Both the position numbers and the translations under genes were made by a program. Below, piece by piece: positions 53,309-62,349 of a DNA stretch of 64,000 nucleotides. Source of the stretch: an uncultured beta proteobacterium. Lineage in GTDB: Bacteria > Pseudomonadota > Gammaproteobacteria > Burkholderiales > SG8-41. The stretch is taken from positions 1 through 64,000 of the forward strand of contig CADECM010000006.1 in the NCBI GenBank assembly GCA_902825845.1, written 5' to 3'. Within the stretch, counting starts at the first letter, position 1; each line of letters opens with the position of its first letter. Under the pieces are notes generated by a model. It was not told the DNA's origin. It ran no database searches and was given only the letters and a program-made list of their open reading frames with translations.

Positions 53309-54763
53309 CTATTTGAATAATTCTTTCCACTTCGCCCGCACTTCATCCTGCAGCGCCTTGCTCGCCTCGGCCACTTCCGGGAAAGCCTGCAGGCACTCAT
53401 ACGGGCGGCACGCGTCGATCACCGCTTTTGACGTGAGCGGCGCATCGTAGCGGTAGGCAATCGACATCGGATCGTTCTTGGATCCCATGCCGCGCTTGAT
53501 GATATCGATGTCGCATTCCGGATCGGTGCGCGTGGCCACCGCCCACATCACTTCCTGCAGATTCGCCGGGTCGATATCCTCATCCACCACCACCGAATAG
53601 CGCGACAGGTACGCGCCCACCCCGCACTGGCTCAGAATGTGGCCCGCCTGCCGCGCGTGGCCCGCGTAACGCTGCCTGATCGCCACCACATTGAACATGC
53701 GCGCGCCGCCGATCTCGTGCGCCCACACATTCGCCACATCGGGCACACCGGCCGCTGCCAGCGCATCCAGCAGCAGCGCCGAGCGCATCACCGCCTTGGA
53801 ATAGGAGTAATCGTTGGGCGGCTTGGCCGGCGGGCTGCCGACGATGATCGGCTGGTTGCGGAAGTAGATTTTTTCGATCTTTACCGCCGGCGCGGTGGCG
53901 GCCTTGCCCGGGTAGTAGCCATGAAATTCGCCGAACGGCCCTTCGATGCGCTCGTCGCCGGGATGCGCCCAGCCTTCGAGCACGATTTCGGCGCCGCTGG
54001 GAAACGGCAGACCGGTGAGTTCGCCGCGCACCACTGACACCGGCTCACCGAGTATCGCGCCAATGTAGTTGTACTCGCACATGCCGTACGGCACTTCAAT
54101 GCCGGAAATCAGGTAGCCCAGCGGATCGGCGCCGCACACAATCGCCACTGGAAACGGCTTGCCGGCCTTCATATGCTTGTCGTACTGCTGCGCACCGTGC
54201 TTGCCCGGAATCATGTCGAGCCCCACGGTGTTGCGGTCGTGCATCTGCACGCGGTAGGTGCCGACATTGACCCAATCGCTGTCGAGGTCCTTCGTCACCA
54301 CCATGCAGCCGGTACCGATGTAACGTCCGCCGTCCTTCTCGTGCCACAACGGCGCGGGGAAGGTGTTGAGATCCACCGCGTCGCCCGACTGGATGTTCTC
54401 GAAAATCTCGCCCGTCTCGACGATCTTGGGTTCGAACTTCGGCGCGTCCGTCTGCCAGCCCTTGGGCTTGCCGCGCAGCTTGTGCACCAGACCCGCATGT
54501 GATGTCGCTTCGCCCAGCCGCAACAGGCTGGACAGCCGCGCGGGGCTGGCAGTGCTGCAGGTCAGCACGCGGAATCCCGGTGCATATCCCTTGATGTCGT
54601 CGAACAGCAGCGCCGGCGCGGAATCGATCTTGACGTTGAGTTCGCTGATGGTGCCCAGCTCCAGATTCCAGTCGGCGCCGCGCACGTCTTTCAGTTCGCC
54701 CAGCGCGCGCGCGGTATCGAGCCAGGCACGAAGATCGAGCGGATTGCCGTCTTTTCGCGTCAT
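53309..54763 (-). CDS. UbiD-family prenylated-FMN decarboxylase
   Basis: A 484-residue decarboxylase. The block DERIEGPFGEFHGYY contains the conserved E-x-x-x-R/E acid network of UbiD-type enzymes, and GTYRVQMHDRNTVGLDM and YSYSKAVMR are further family landmarks. These enzymes reversibly decarboxylate aromatic or unsaturated acids and need prenylated FMN from a UbiX partner, which is not in the window. Start at 54763 overlaps the upstream iron-sulfur subunit stop codon by 4 bases. Confidence 0.93.
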   Translation of the reverse strand: MTRKDGNPLDLRAWLDTARALGELKDVRGADWNLELGTISELNVKIDSAPALLFDDIKGYAPGFRVLTCSTASPARLSSLLRLGEATSHAGLVHKLRGKPKGWQTDAPKFEPKIVETGEIFENIQSGDAVDLNTFPAPLWHEKDGGRYIGTGCMVVTKDLDSDWVNVGTYRVQMHDRNTVGLDMIPGKHGAQQYDKHMKAGKPFPVAIVCGADPLGYLISGIEVPYGMCEYNYIGAILGEPVSVVRGELTGLPFPSGAEIVLEGWAHPGDERIEGPFGEFHGYYPGKAATAPAVKIEKIYFRNQPIIVGSPPAKPPNDYSYSKAVMRSALLLDALAAAGVPDVANVWAHEIGGARMFNVVAIRQRYAGHARQAGHILSQCGVGAYLSRYSVVVDEDIDPANLQEVMWAVATRTDPECDIDIIKRGMGSKNDPMSIAYRYDAPLTSKAVIDACRPYECLQAFPEVAEASKALQDEVRAKWKELFK

Positions 54764-55236
54764 GACTTGTCCTGACGCTTTTGCGCAGCCAGTTTCACCG
54801 CCTTGATGATTTCCGGATACGCCGCGCAACGGCACAGATTGCCCGACAGGTAGTGCCGGATGTCGTCCTCCGAAGGATCGGAATGCGCATCCAGCAGCTG
54901 CCGCGTCATCAGGATGAATCCCGGCGTGCAGTAGCCGCACTGAAAGGCGCCGCATTCGATGAATGCTTCCTGCACGGCATCGAGTTCGCCGTTGTTGGAT
55001 TGTTCGATGGTGCGCACCTCCGCGCCATCAGCGAAGGCGGCAAGGTACAGACACGCGGACACCGCCATGCCGTTGACCAGCACCGTGCAGCAGCCGCACA
55101 AGCCCTGCGCGCAGCTCTCGCGCGCGCCGGTCAGGCCGCGCGCCTGCAGCACTTCGACCAGATTCTGGTGCGTGCCGATTTGCGCGGAGACAGGCTCGCC
55201 GTTGAGGGTGAAATGGATGGTGCGGGTGGTCGTCAT
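54760..55236 (-). CDS. Molybdenum hydroxylase, [2Fe-2S] small subunit (CoxS-like)
   Basis: A 158-residue subunit with a plant-ferredoxin-type cluster (CAQGLCGCCTVLVNG and ACLYLA) and a second helical cluster domain (CGYCTPGF and NLCRCAAYPE). It carries electrons from the molybdenum site to FAD. Start at 55236 (MTTTRTIHFTLNGEP) was chosen; the upstream extension lies in an inverted repeat. Overlaps the UbiD gene. Confidence 0.95.
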   Translation of the reverse strand: MTTTRTIHFTLNGEPVSAQIGTHQNLVEVLQARGLTGARESCAQGLCGCCTVLVNGMAVSACLYLAAFADGAEVRTIEQSNNGELDAVQEAFIECGAFQCGYCTPGFILMTRQLLDAHSDPSEDDIRHYLSGNLCRCAAYPEIIKAVKLAAQKRQDKS

Positions 55237-55256
55237 TACGTCAAAACCCTTTTTTG

Positions 55257-55375
55257 CCACAGATTTACGCGGATTTACGCGGATTAAACCCAAACCTCAC
55301 GACAGATGATTGGTCGCACGCATAAGCGCTGGGCCGACCAAAAAAAGAATCCGCGTTCATTTGCGTAAATCTGCG
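55257..55375. repeat. Long imperfect inverted repeat between the small and large subunit genes
   Basis: Left arm 55257-55285 (with tandem TTTACGCGGA) and right arm 55348-55375 are complementary at about 22 of 27 positions across a 62-base loop. It fills most of the gap between the two subunit genes and ends at the large-subunit stop codon. Confidence 0.65.
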
Positions 55376-57664
55376 TCAATTGTCTATAAGCGGCTTGCCC
55401 GCCTTAACCCGCAAGGCACGGTAAACCGCCTCCGCTGTCAGCGGCAGACTCGTCAGCCGCACGCCCACGGCATCGTCAATCGCGTTCGCAATCGCCGGCG
55501 ACACGCCGAAGGTGCCGCTTTCGCCCACGCCCTTGGCGCCGAACGGACCGCTTCGCTGGTTGGCATCGACTGCTTCGTTTTCCATTGCGGGCGGAATATC
55601 GCGGATGCCCGGAATTTTGTAGTCGGCGAGCGAGGCATTGGTGACCTGACCGGCATCGAAATTCATCGCTTCGGTCAGCGTAAATCCGAGTTGCATGATG
55701 GTCGCGCCGGAGATTTGCGTTTCGACGATGGCGGGATTGATCGCCTTGCCCACGTCAACCAGATTCACCAGCCGCGTGACCTTGAACTCGCCGGTTTCGG
55801 TATCGACTTCGACTTCCGCGCCGGTGGCGCCGATCATCCAGAACGGCGTGGCGTCCGTGGTCTGGCCGTTGGCATCGGGCGAGATGTAGGGCGGAATGAA
55901 GCTGCCGACACCGACGATGTTGCCCGCCTGCATGCCGTATTTCTTTTTGAAGATATCGGGAATCGGCGTGGTTTCTGCTGACAGCCCCAATTCACGCGCC
56001 AGGGAAAATAATTTGTCGCGTGCGTCCTCGGCGGCATTCTTCACCGCGTGGCCCATGTGATACGTGGAACGCGAACCCAGCGTCGCCATGTCGTACGGCG
56101 TGACGTCGGTATCGGGGTGCACCACGGTGATTTTTTCCACCGGCACGCCGGTCACCTCGGACACCATCTGCGCCATCGCGGTGTCGGAGCCCTGCCCCAT
56201 GTCCACCGTGCTCGAATACAGATTGCAGCTGCCGTCGGCGTTGATGTTGACGATCGCCATCGAGGTGGTGGGCGAAATGCTCGCCTTGAAGCCGATCGCC
56301 ATGCCGCGGCCGCGGCGCACGGTTTCCGTGCCGCGATCCAGCGGCTGGCTCCACTGCATGCGGGTGGCGAGCCGTTCCAGCACCAGATCCAGCGCCGCAT
56401 CGTGCATCAGCGTGCCGGTGGCCTGCGGGCGGCCTTCGCGCAGCAGATTTTTGCGGCGGATTTCCAGCGGATCGATGTTGATGCCGCGCGCGATCATGTC
56501 GGTGTGGCTCTCGTACGCCCACACCAGTTGCGGAATGCCGAAGCCGCGCAGCGCGCCCGCGGCCGGCAGGTTGGTATACAGCGCGTAGGAATCGATCTTC
56601 ACGTTATCGATCTCGTACGGCCCCGCGGCGGTGAAGCCGGACTTCTGCGTCACGCGCGGGCCGATGTCGGCATAGGCGCCGCCGTTCCACCACACCTCGC
56701 ACTCGCGCGCGGTGATCTTGCCGTCGCGCGTCACGCCGCTCTTGATGCGCAGCGTGGTGGCGTGCTTGGTGATCATGTAAAACTGCTCTTCCATCGTGCA
56801 CGCGAATTTCACCGGACGCCGCGCCAGCATCGCGCACGCCGCGGCCAACGCCTCGGACTTGACGTAGACCTTGGCGCCGAAGCCGCCGCCGAGATACGGC
56901 ACGATCACCCGCACCTTGTTCTCGGGCCAGCCGAACAGGCGCGCGATTTCAATGCGCACGAACGACGGACTCTGCGTCGAACTGTGCAGCGTCAGCGTTC
57001 CCGTTTTGTGTTCCCCCGCGGGAATCGCCACGGTGGCAAACGCCTCCAGCGGCACATGCAGCACCTGCTGCGTGCGGAAGGTGTGTTCGAACACATGGTC
57101 GGCGGCGGCAAATGCCTGCTCCACGTCGCCGCGGCGCAAATGAAAATCCAGCGCGATATTGGTGTCGCGCTTGTCCTTGAGATGCTTGAGGTCCGCAAAC
57201 GTGCCCGCGGGCTTCAGCACCTCGTGCACCACGGCCTTGGAGGTCATGGCTTCGACTTCGTCATACACTGCGGGTAATTCGTCGTACTGGGCCTCGATCA
57301 GACGCGTGGCCGCTTCCGCCACGTGTGCATCGGCCGCCAGCACCACCGCCACCGGCTCGCCGGCGTAATGCACCTTGTCGAGGGCCAGTATCGGCTGGTC
57401 GTGAAACGCAGGACCGTAATACGGCTCGGCGATGACGCGGCGGATGTCCTCACCCGTGTAGACCGCGTGCACACCGGGCAGCGCGCGTGCCGCGCTGACA
57501 TCGATACCGCGGATGCGCGCGTGTGCCAGCGTGCTGCGGTAGACCTTGGCCACCAGCATGCCGGGCACGCTGAGGTTGTGCACGTATTCGGCGCGGCCGG
57601 TGACTTTGGCGCGGGCTTCCAGTCGTGGAATCGAGCGGCCCACTGCTGCCGTGCTGATTGTCAT
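55376..57664 (-). CDS. Molybdenum hydroxylase, molybdopterin-binding large subunit (xanthine dehydrogenase family)
   Basis: A 762-residue catalytic subunit. Landmarks: PYLGGGFGAKVYVKSEALAA, GALRGFGIPQ, DMGQGSDTAMAQ, and GAKGVGESGTFG with the catalytic Glu. It lacks the AYRCSFR loop of true CO dehydrogenase (CoxL), so it is a hydroxylase of an aromatic, N-heteroaromatic or aldehyde substrate. It binds the molybdopterin cofactor that modABC and mobB help supply. Start at 57664. Confidence 0.94.
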   Translation of the reverse strand: MTISTAAVGRSIPRLEARAKVTGRAEYVHNLSVPGMLVAKVYRSTLAHARIRGIDVSAARALPGVHAVYTGEDIRRVIAEPYYGPAFHDQPILALDKVHYAGEPVAVVLAADAHVAEAATRLIEAQYDELPAVYDEVEAMTSKAVVHEVLKPAGTFADLKHLKDKRDTNIALDFHLRRGDVEQAFAAADHVFEHTFRTQQVLHVPLEAFATVAIPAGEHKTGTLTLHSSTQSPSFVRIEIARLFGWPENKVRVIVPYLGGGFGAKVYVKSEALAAACAMLARRPVKFACTMEEQFYMITKHATTLRIKSGVTRDGKITARECEVWWNGGAYADIGPRVTQKSGFTAAGPYEIDNVKIDSYALYTNLPAAGALRGFGIPQLVWAYESHTDMIARGINIDPLEIRRKNLLREGRPQATGTLMHDAALDLVLERLATRMQWSQPLDRGTETVRRGRGMAIGFKASISPTTSMAIVNINADGSCNLYSSTVDMGQGSDTAMAQMVSEVTGVPVEKITVVHPDTDVTPYDMATLGSRSTYHMGHAVKNAAEDARDKLFSLARELGLSAETTPIPDIFKKKYGMQAGNIVGVGSFIPPYISPDANGQTTDATPFWMIGATGAEVEVDTETGEFKVTRLVNLVDVGKAINPAIVETQISGATIMQLGFTLTEAMNFDAGQVTNASLADYKIPGIRDIPPAMENEAVDANQRSGPFGAKGVGESGTFGVSPAIANAIDDAVGVRLTSLPLTAEAVYRALRVKAGKPLIDN

Positions 57665-57693
57665 AAAAAACTCAATAAAATCATATAGTTATG
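57665..57693 (+). repeat. Dispersed AT-rich motif, copy K
   Basis: Core CTCAATAAAATCATATAGTT, between the FAD and molybdenum subunit genes; it holds the FAD-subunit stop codon (57689-57691, minus strand). Confidence 0.7.
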
Positions 57694-58555
57694 TTTTTTC
57701 GATCTGCCGCAGCGCACGTTGCACGTAGACGCGAAGCAGCTCGCGTTTGTAGGCCGAGGAACCGTGGGCATCGGCGGCGAGTTCGACACCCGAGGCCGCG
57801 GCATCGCCGCAGCGCGCGAGCGTGGCGGCATCAAGCGTCGCGCCGCGCAGCACGTCTTCCGCGGCGGTCAGTCGCAGCGGCGTATTGGTTGCCGCGCTCA
57901 CCACGATGCGCGCTGCCGCCACGGTGTCCGCGGTCATCTGCAGCGCTACCGCAATGCCCAGCGTAGGCCAATCGTCCGCGGCACGCGTGGTCACCTTCAG
58001 GTATGCCGCGCGCCAGCCGTCCAGCGGCGGCACCGTGACTTCGCTGATCAGTTCGTTGTCGGCGAGCACGGTTTCAAAATAGCCGCGGTACAGATCCCCC
58101 ACCGCCAGCGTGCGCTCGCCCGCGGGCGACAGCGTGCGCACCTCGGCACCCAGCGCGGTCAGCAGCGGCGGCAGATCCATGTGCGGATCGGCATGCGCCA
58201 GATGTCCGCCCAGCGTAGCGACATTGCGCACGCGCACGTTGGACAGCGTCCTCAAGGTTTGGGTAATCACCGGCGCGGCCCGCTTCACCGCCGCCGACGA
58301 CGCCAGCGACGACAGCGTGGCCATCGCCCCGATGTGCAGGGCGCCTTCGCGGTTAACGCGAACAGCAGCGTAGCGTTTTTCGACGCGCCGCAGACTCACC
58401 AGCCGCGCCGGCTCGAATACGCCGGCCTTCATCATCAGCATCAGCGCGGTGCCGCCGGCAATGGCGCGCACTGGTTCATCGCACGCGGTGCCCGCATCGA
58501 GCAACGCAACGGCCTTGCGCAGCGTGCGCGGCTCGTCCAGTTCAAACGGCGACAT
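57689..58555 (-). CDS. Molybdenum hydroxylase, FAD subunit (CoxM-like)
   Basis: A 288-residue subunit of the three-part enzyme. FAD-binding motifs are VRAIAGGTALMLMMKAG and ATLGGHLAHADPHMDLPP. C-terminal CO-dehydrogenase flavoprotein domain follows (about 180-285). It passes electrons from the iron-sulfur subunit to an external acceptor. The three genes are in the order FAD, Mo, FeS. Confidence 0.94.
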   Translation of the reverse strand: MSPFELDEPRTLRKAVALLDAGTACDEPVRAIAGGTALMLMMKAGVFEPARLVSLRRVEKRYAAVRVNREGALHIGAMATLSSLASSAAVKRAAPVITQTLRTLSNVRVRNVATLGGHLAHADPHMDLPPLLTALGAEVRTLSPAGERTLAVGDLYRGYFETVLADNELISEVTVPPLDGWRAAYLKVTTRAADDWPTLGIAVALQMTADTVAAARIVVSAATNTPLRLTAAEDVLRGATLDAATLARCGDAAASGVELAADAHGSSAYKRELLRVYVQRALRQIEKT

Positions 58556-58682
58556 GGGTTGCGCGCAAGGAAAATGCGCCAGTGATGGTCATGGGATTCG
58601 AAGCTTGTGAAGGCGTCTTACTGTAACGGCAGGTCGATTGAAATGCAATCCGCGCCGTTGGACATGCCGCCGCATCAGCCGC

Positions 58683-58716
58683 AAAAAATCCTCCGCAACC
58701 GCAGGTGGCGGAGGAT
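58683..58716 (-). terminator. Rho-independent terminator after the alpha/beta hydrolase gene
   Basis: On the minus strand a 9-bp perfect stem (58716-58708 with 58696-58688, arms ATCCTCCGC and GCGGAGGAT), 11-base loop, then six T. It implies that the hydrolase is a separate transcript from the downstream molybdenum hydroxylase. Confidence 0.8.
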
Positions 58717-58736
58717 GATGTTGCCGCCGTCAGCGG

Positions 58737-59498
58737 CTAACGGGCAGTCGCCGCCAGCCGATGCGCACGCAGGAAGCTCCGCACCTGGCGCACCACCAGC
58801 GGAATGCGTTCCTTCGGTTCCTTCCACGGAAACAGGCTCACTTCGGCATTGGGCGCGAGCATCGCGGACTCCATCGCGACCGCGTACGGGTGCGCCGGCA
58901 CGTCGTCGGGCAGCACCAGCACCGGCGTCTGGCAGGCGCGCACGAAATCACGTGTCACCGTGAAAACGAAGTCGGGATTGGCGCGATACATTTTGGCGAG
59001 GAACGCATCGACCATCGCCATCGTGATGTCAGGCCGGCCGGCGCACAACTGCGGCGCCCAGCCCTTGATGTTGTTCTGGTAAAACAGGTCAGGCATCTCC
59101 GGCCGGAAGCCGCTGGGCTGCGCCAGCACCGCGGCCACAATGCGCCTGGGCGCGCGCTTGAGCAGATTCCAGATCATCGGCCCGCCGATGCAGAATCCCA
59201 TCACCATGAATTCCTTCACGCCGAGGTGATCCAGCAGGCCGAGCTGGTCGTCGCTGTGCGCATCCCACGGCCGGTCGACCGCCAGCGGGCCCGACGATTC
59301 GCCGCCGTTGGCGTTGCGCAGATCCATGGTGATGCAGCGGTATTCGTTGCTGAATTCCGCGAGTGCGTTGAAGGGTGCGCCGCTGGTGAAGAACGAAATG
59401 GTCGAATTCAGCCCGCCACCGGGAATCAGCAACAACGGGAAGCCGCTGCCAGCCTCTTCATAGCGGATGCGAACGTCGCCATTCTGATAAATCGGCAT
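58737..59498 (-). CDS. Alpha/beta hydrolase with Cys nucleophile motif
   Basis: A 253-residue alpha/beta hydrolase. The nucleophile elbow reads VMGFCIGGPM, so Cys103 takes the place of the usual Ser; a G-F-C-x-G-G elbow is typical of dienelactone hydrolases. The oxyanion loop is LIPGGGLNS; likely acid and base are Asp in LVLPDDVPAHP and a His not placed with certainty. Start at 59498 has SD GGAGAAAC. Possible lactone or enol-lactone hydrolase for the adjoining catabolic genes. Confidence 0.85.
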   Translation of the reverse strand: MPIYQNGDVRIRYEEAGSGFPLLLIPGGGLNSTISFFTSGAPFNALAEFSNEYRCITMDLRNANGGESSGPLAVDRPWDAHSDDQLGLLDHLGVKEFMVMGFCIGGPMIWNLLKRAPRRIVAAVLAQPSGFRPEMPDLFYQNNIKGWAPQLCAGRPDITMAMVDAFLAKMYRANPDFVFTVTRDFVRACQTPVLVLPDDVPAHPYAVAMESAMLAPNAEVSLFPWKEPKERIPLVVRQVRSFLRAHRLAATAR

Positions 59499-59594
59499 GC
59501 CGGTTTCTCCTTGTCGGGGGTGGACCGGCATGGTAGCGCAGGCCCCGTATGGCGTCCATGCGGGGCCCGGACAACGCCGAAAACAGATGCGCGA

Positions 59595-60920
59595 TCAGCG
59601 CCCGCGAAACGATGAGTACGAGCGTTCCGGTTTGCCGCGTGATGCAGCGGGTCCACCCGCGGGCTTATTCCAGCGTCCTGCGGCGCCGGCCGGACGGCCG
59701 CCGAATCCACCCTTGCCGCTCTTGCCATTTTTGCCGCCATTGGCGGGACGACCCGAGGGTTTGTGCGAGCTGCGCTGCGTGACCTTGGGTTCCATACCCG
59801 CCACCACGTGCGGCGCGATGCTGTGACCGGTGTAACGCTCTATCTGCCGCACCTGCCAGCCATCATCGGGCGCCGCAAACGAAATGGCGATGCCGTTGAC
59901 GCCGGCACGGCCGGTGCGGCCAATGCGGTGCACATAGTCCTCAGCTTGCTTCGGCAGATCGTAGTTGATCACATGCGAAATGCTTTTCACATCGATGCCG
60001 CGCGCGGCGACGTCGGTGGCCACCAGCACGCGCACGTTGCCGCTGCGCAGTTTGGCCAGCGTGCGATTGCGCTGCGACTGGTTCATGTCGCCGTGCAGCG
60101 CCGCGGCGGCGTGGCCGTCTTCGTAGAGCTTGCTGGCAAGGCGGTCGGCGCCGCGCTTGGTGGCGGTGAACACAATCGCCTGATCCAGCTCGACGTCGCG
60201 CAGGAAGTGATCGAGCAAGCGGCCTTTGTGGCTGCCGTCATCCACATAATGCAGGCGCTGCTCGATGTTCTCGTGGCGCGCCTTTTGCGCGGCAACTTCG
60301 ATCAGCTTCGGGTTGCGCAGCAGCCGCTTGCCCAGTTGCGCAATGCCGCCGTCGAGCGTGGCGGAAAACAGCAGCGTCTGGCGCGTGGGCGGCGTGGCCG
60401 CGGCGATCATTTCCACCGGTTTGATAAAGCCCATGTCGAGCATGCGATCCGCTTCGTCCAGCACCAGCAGTTCCAGACGCGAGAAATCAACCTTGCCCTG
60501 CTCCATGAAATCAATCAAGCGGCCCGGTGTGGCCACCAGCACGTCGAGCGGGCTGTCGAGCAGCTTGCGCTGCTTCGGATACGGCATGCCGCCGAGCACC
60601 GTACCGGTGCGCATATGGCGCGTGCCCTTGCTGTATTTGAAAACGGCGTCGGTGACCTGAAGTGCGAGTTCACGCGTGGGGGTCAGCACCAGCACGCGCG
60701 GGCCGCGGCCGTTTTTGGCCGGGTTTGCGAGCAAGCGTTGCAAGGCCGGCAACACAAACGCGGCGGTTTTGCCGGTGCCGGTGGGGGCCGACACCATCAG
60801 GTCATGGCCGGCGATGGCTTCAGGAATGGCCTGCGCCTGCACGGCGGTCGGTTCGGTGTAACCCGCAACAGTCACCGCTTGTGCGATGGCGGGATTAAGA
60901 TTGAGTGAAGCAAATGTCAT
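59595..60920 (-). CDS. rhlE: DEAD-box RNA helicase (RhlE type)
   Basis: A 441-residue helicase with Q motif, Walker A APTGTGKT, PTRELALQV, DEAD box VLDEADRMLDMGF, SAT motif and HRIGRTGR. The C-terminal tail (about 375-441) is basic, Gly/Lys/Arg-rich and ends RSYSSFRGR, a likely RNA-binding tail. Closest to RhlE; involved in ribosome assembly or RNA turnover. Confidence 0.94.
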   Translation of the reverse strand: MTFASLNLNPAIAQAVTVAGYTEPTAVQAQAIPEAIAGHDLMVSAPTGTGKTAAFVLPALQRLLANPAKNGRGPRVLVLTPTRELALQVTDAVFKYSKGTRHMRTGTVLGGMPYPKQRKLLDSPLDVLVATPGRLIDFMEQGKVDFSRLELLVLDEADRMLDMGFIKPVEMIAAATPPTRQTLLFSATLDGGIAQLGKRLLRNPKLIEVAAQKARHENIEQRLHYVDDGSHKGRLLDHFLRDVELDQAIVFTATKRGADRLASKLYEDGHAAAALHGDMNQSQRNRTLAKLRSGNVRVLVATDVAARGIDVKSISHVINYDLPKQAEDYVHRIGRTGRAGVNGIAISFAAPDDGWQVRQIERYTGHSIAPHVVAGMEPKVTQRSSHKPSGRPANGGKNGKSGKGGFGGRPAGAAGRWNKPAGGPAASRGKPERSYSSFRGR

Positions 60921-60950
60921 TGTGTTCTTTCAATAAACAAACGTACAGCA

Positions 60951-60969
60951 GACCGCCAACCTGGCGGTC
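60951..60969. promoter_or_regulatory. Perfect palindrome in the rhlE leader
   Basis: GACCGCCA and TGGCGGTC, 8-bp perfect arms with a 3-base spacer, 31 bases upstream of the rhlE start. Could be an operator or an RNA hairpin in the leader; no T run follows, so a terminator is less likely. Confidence 0.4.
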
Positions 60970-61251
60970 ACAATAAGCGCGGACAATTATGGATACGGCT
61001 GTCGCCGAAGGTTCGGCAAACAAGCGAGCACGGTCAGCGCACGGGTATCGTCGCTAACCGTGGCAGTAACAGCGGCTCGATAAGAGGAAGCTGAAACAAA
61101 TGGTCAGGGACAGATGCAACTCAGCAACCGCGGAAATCACTACAAAACGGCTGCGAGGTGCGCGGATGATACAGGTAAGCGGCTGAAATTGCTTGTATTT
61201 CGGATCGGCGCGTCCAATGCCCCGGGTTACGTCGGGCCAATTCTGATTACG

Positions 61252-61287
61252 TTTCAAATATATACATACAATCATATACTTACACAG
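61252..61287 (+). repeat. Dispersed AT-rich motif, copy L (diverged)
   Basis: Core ACATACAATCATATACTTAC, upstream of the AlkD-like gene. Matches the right half of the consensus well. Confidence 0.45.
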
Positions 61288-61442
61288 ACGGGACGACACC
61301 GACCTTGGCCTTCATGGTGCACTTGCAACTGGAATCCACCCCACGCCGCACAGGTGATTTTCAATATCTTCAAACCGGCTGCAGTAGACCGGCCGCCCAC
61401 CGGAAGAGAATCGAGGTGAATCCAGAGCGCAATAAACCCGCC

Positions 61443-62195
61443 ATGAGCGGACGGGATCAGGAAAGGTACACCGCAGAAACCGTCCAGCAATGCCTGCGGC
61501 GACTGGCAGACCCGAAGCGCGCGGCCGCTTCAGCCCGGTTTTTCAAGACCGGTCGCGGCCAGTATGGCGAGGGCGACCAGTTTCTCGGCATCCGTGTGCC
61601 GGCACAACGCAAGGTCGCCCGCGCCTTTCGCGATCTTGCACTCGATGACGTCACACGGCTGCTTGCGTCGCCGGTGCATGAAGACCGCTTCACCGCGCTG
61701 GAAATTCTGGTGGCACAGTACGAGACAGGGAACGCTGCGCAACGCGATCGCGTGTACCGCATTTACCTTCGACACACGAACCGCATCAACAACTGGGATC
61801 TGGTGGATACCTCGGCCCGATACATCGTCGGCGAGCACTTGCGCCACCGCCCGCGGCAACCCGTCTACCGCCTGGCGCGTTCCAGCAATCTTTGGGAGCG
61901 GCGTATCGCCATGATTTCGACGCACGCGTGGATCGCCAGAGGCGACACGGCCGATGCCTACGCCATCGCGTCGTTACTGCTTCAAGACAAACACGATTTG
62001 ATCCACAAGGCAGTCGGCTGGATGTTGCGCGAAGCGGGGCGCCATTCGCGCGGCACCTTGCTCGCGTTTCTGCAGCGGCACTACGCGCACGTGCCGCGCA
62101 CCGCGTTGCGTTATGCCATTGAACATTTGCCGGCCACCGAGCGCAAAAAAATTCTTGCCGGGAGGTTTCCCGGCCGAAGACACGAAAGTATATAA
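61443..62195 (+). CDS. AlkD-like DNA alkylation repair protein
   Basis: A 250-residue helical-repeat (HEAT-like) protein. FKTGRGQYGEGDQFLGIRVPAQRKVAR and NRINNWDLVDTSARYIVGEHL match AlkD-type glycosylases that remove bulky alkylated bases without base flipping, the WDLVD region being the active site. Start at 61443 (MSGRDQERYTAETV) fits the family length; the frame stays open upstream. The stop codon is in repeat copy M. Confidence 0.9.
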   Translation: MSGRDQERYTAETVQQCLRRLADPKRAAASARFFKTGRGQYGEGDQFLGIRVPAQRKVARAFRDLALDDVTRLLASPVHEDRFTALEILVAQYETGNAAQRDRVYRIYLRHTNRINNWDLVDTSARYIVGEHLRHRPRQPVYRLARSSNLWERRIAMISTHAWIARGDTADAYAIASLLLQDKHDLIHKAVGWMLREAGRHSRGTLLAFLQRHYAHVPRTALRYAIEHLPATERKKILAGRFPGRRHESI

Positions 62196-62223
62196 CTATT
62201 TGATTTTATTGATTTATTTTTGG
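62188..62223 (-). repeat. Dispersed AT-rich motif, copy M
   Basis: Minus-strand core ATCAATAAAATCAAATAGTT. It contains the AlkD-like gene's stop codon (62193-62195) and lies 127 bases before typA. Confidence 0.7.
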
Positions 62224-62349
62224 TGTCGCTCGAAGCCACGGCGCCACCGTTCCGGCATGCCAGCACGACATTCAGAATTACGCTGAAAATTCAAAGTATT
62301 GCAACCCCCGCATGCTACAATCGCGCCCTTTTTTCGAGCTTGGAAGTTT

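Larger units (their letters stand above)
60921..61442. other. Divergent intergenic region upstream of rhlE and the AlkD-like gene
   Basis: 522 bases. It holds a palindrome at 60951-60969 and repeat copy L at 61252-61287. Open frames here are short and shadow-like. No clear promoter boxes were found. Confidence 0.5.

Noticed and set aside
55376-57664. Aerobic CO dehydrogenase large subunit (CoxL)
   Set aside because: The diagnostic AYRCSFR active-site loop is absent; GALRGFG is found instead, as in other molybdenum hydroxylases.
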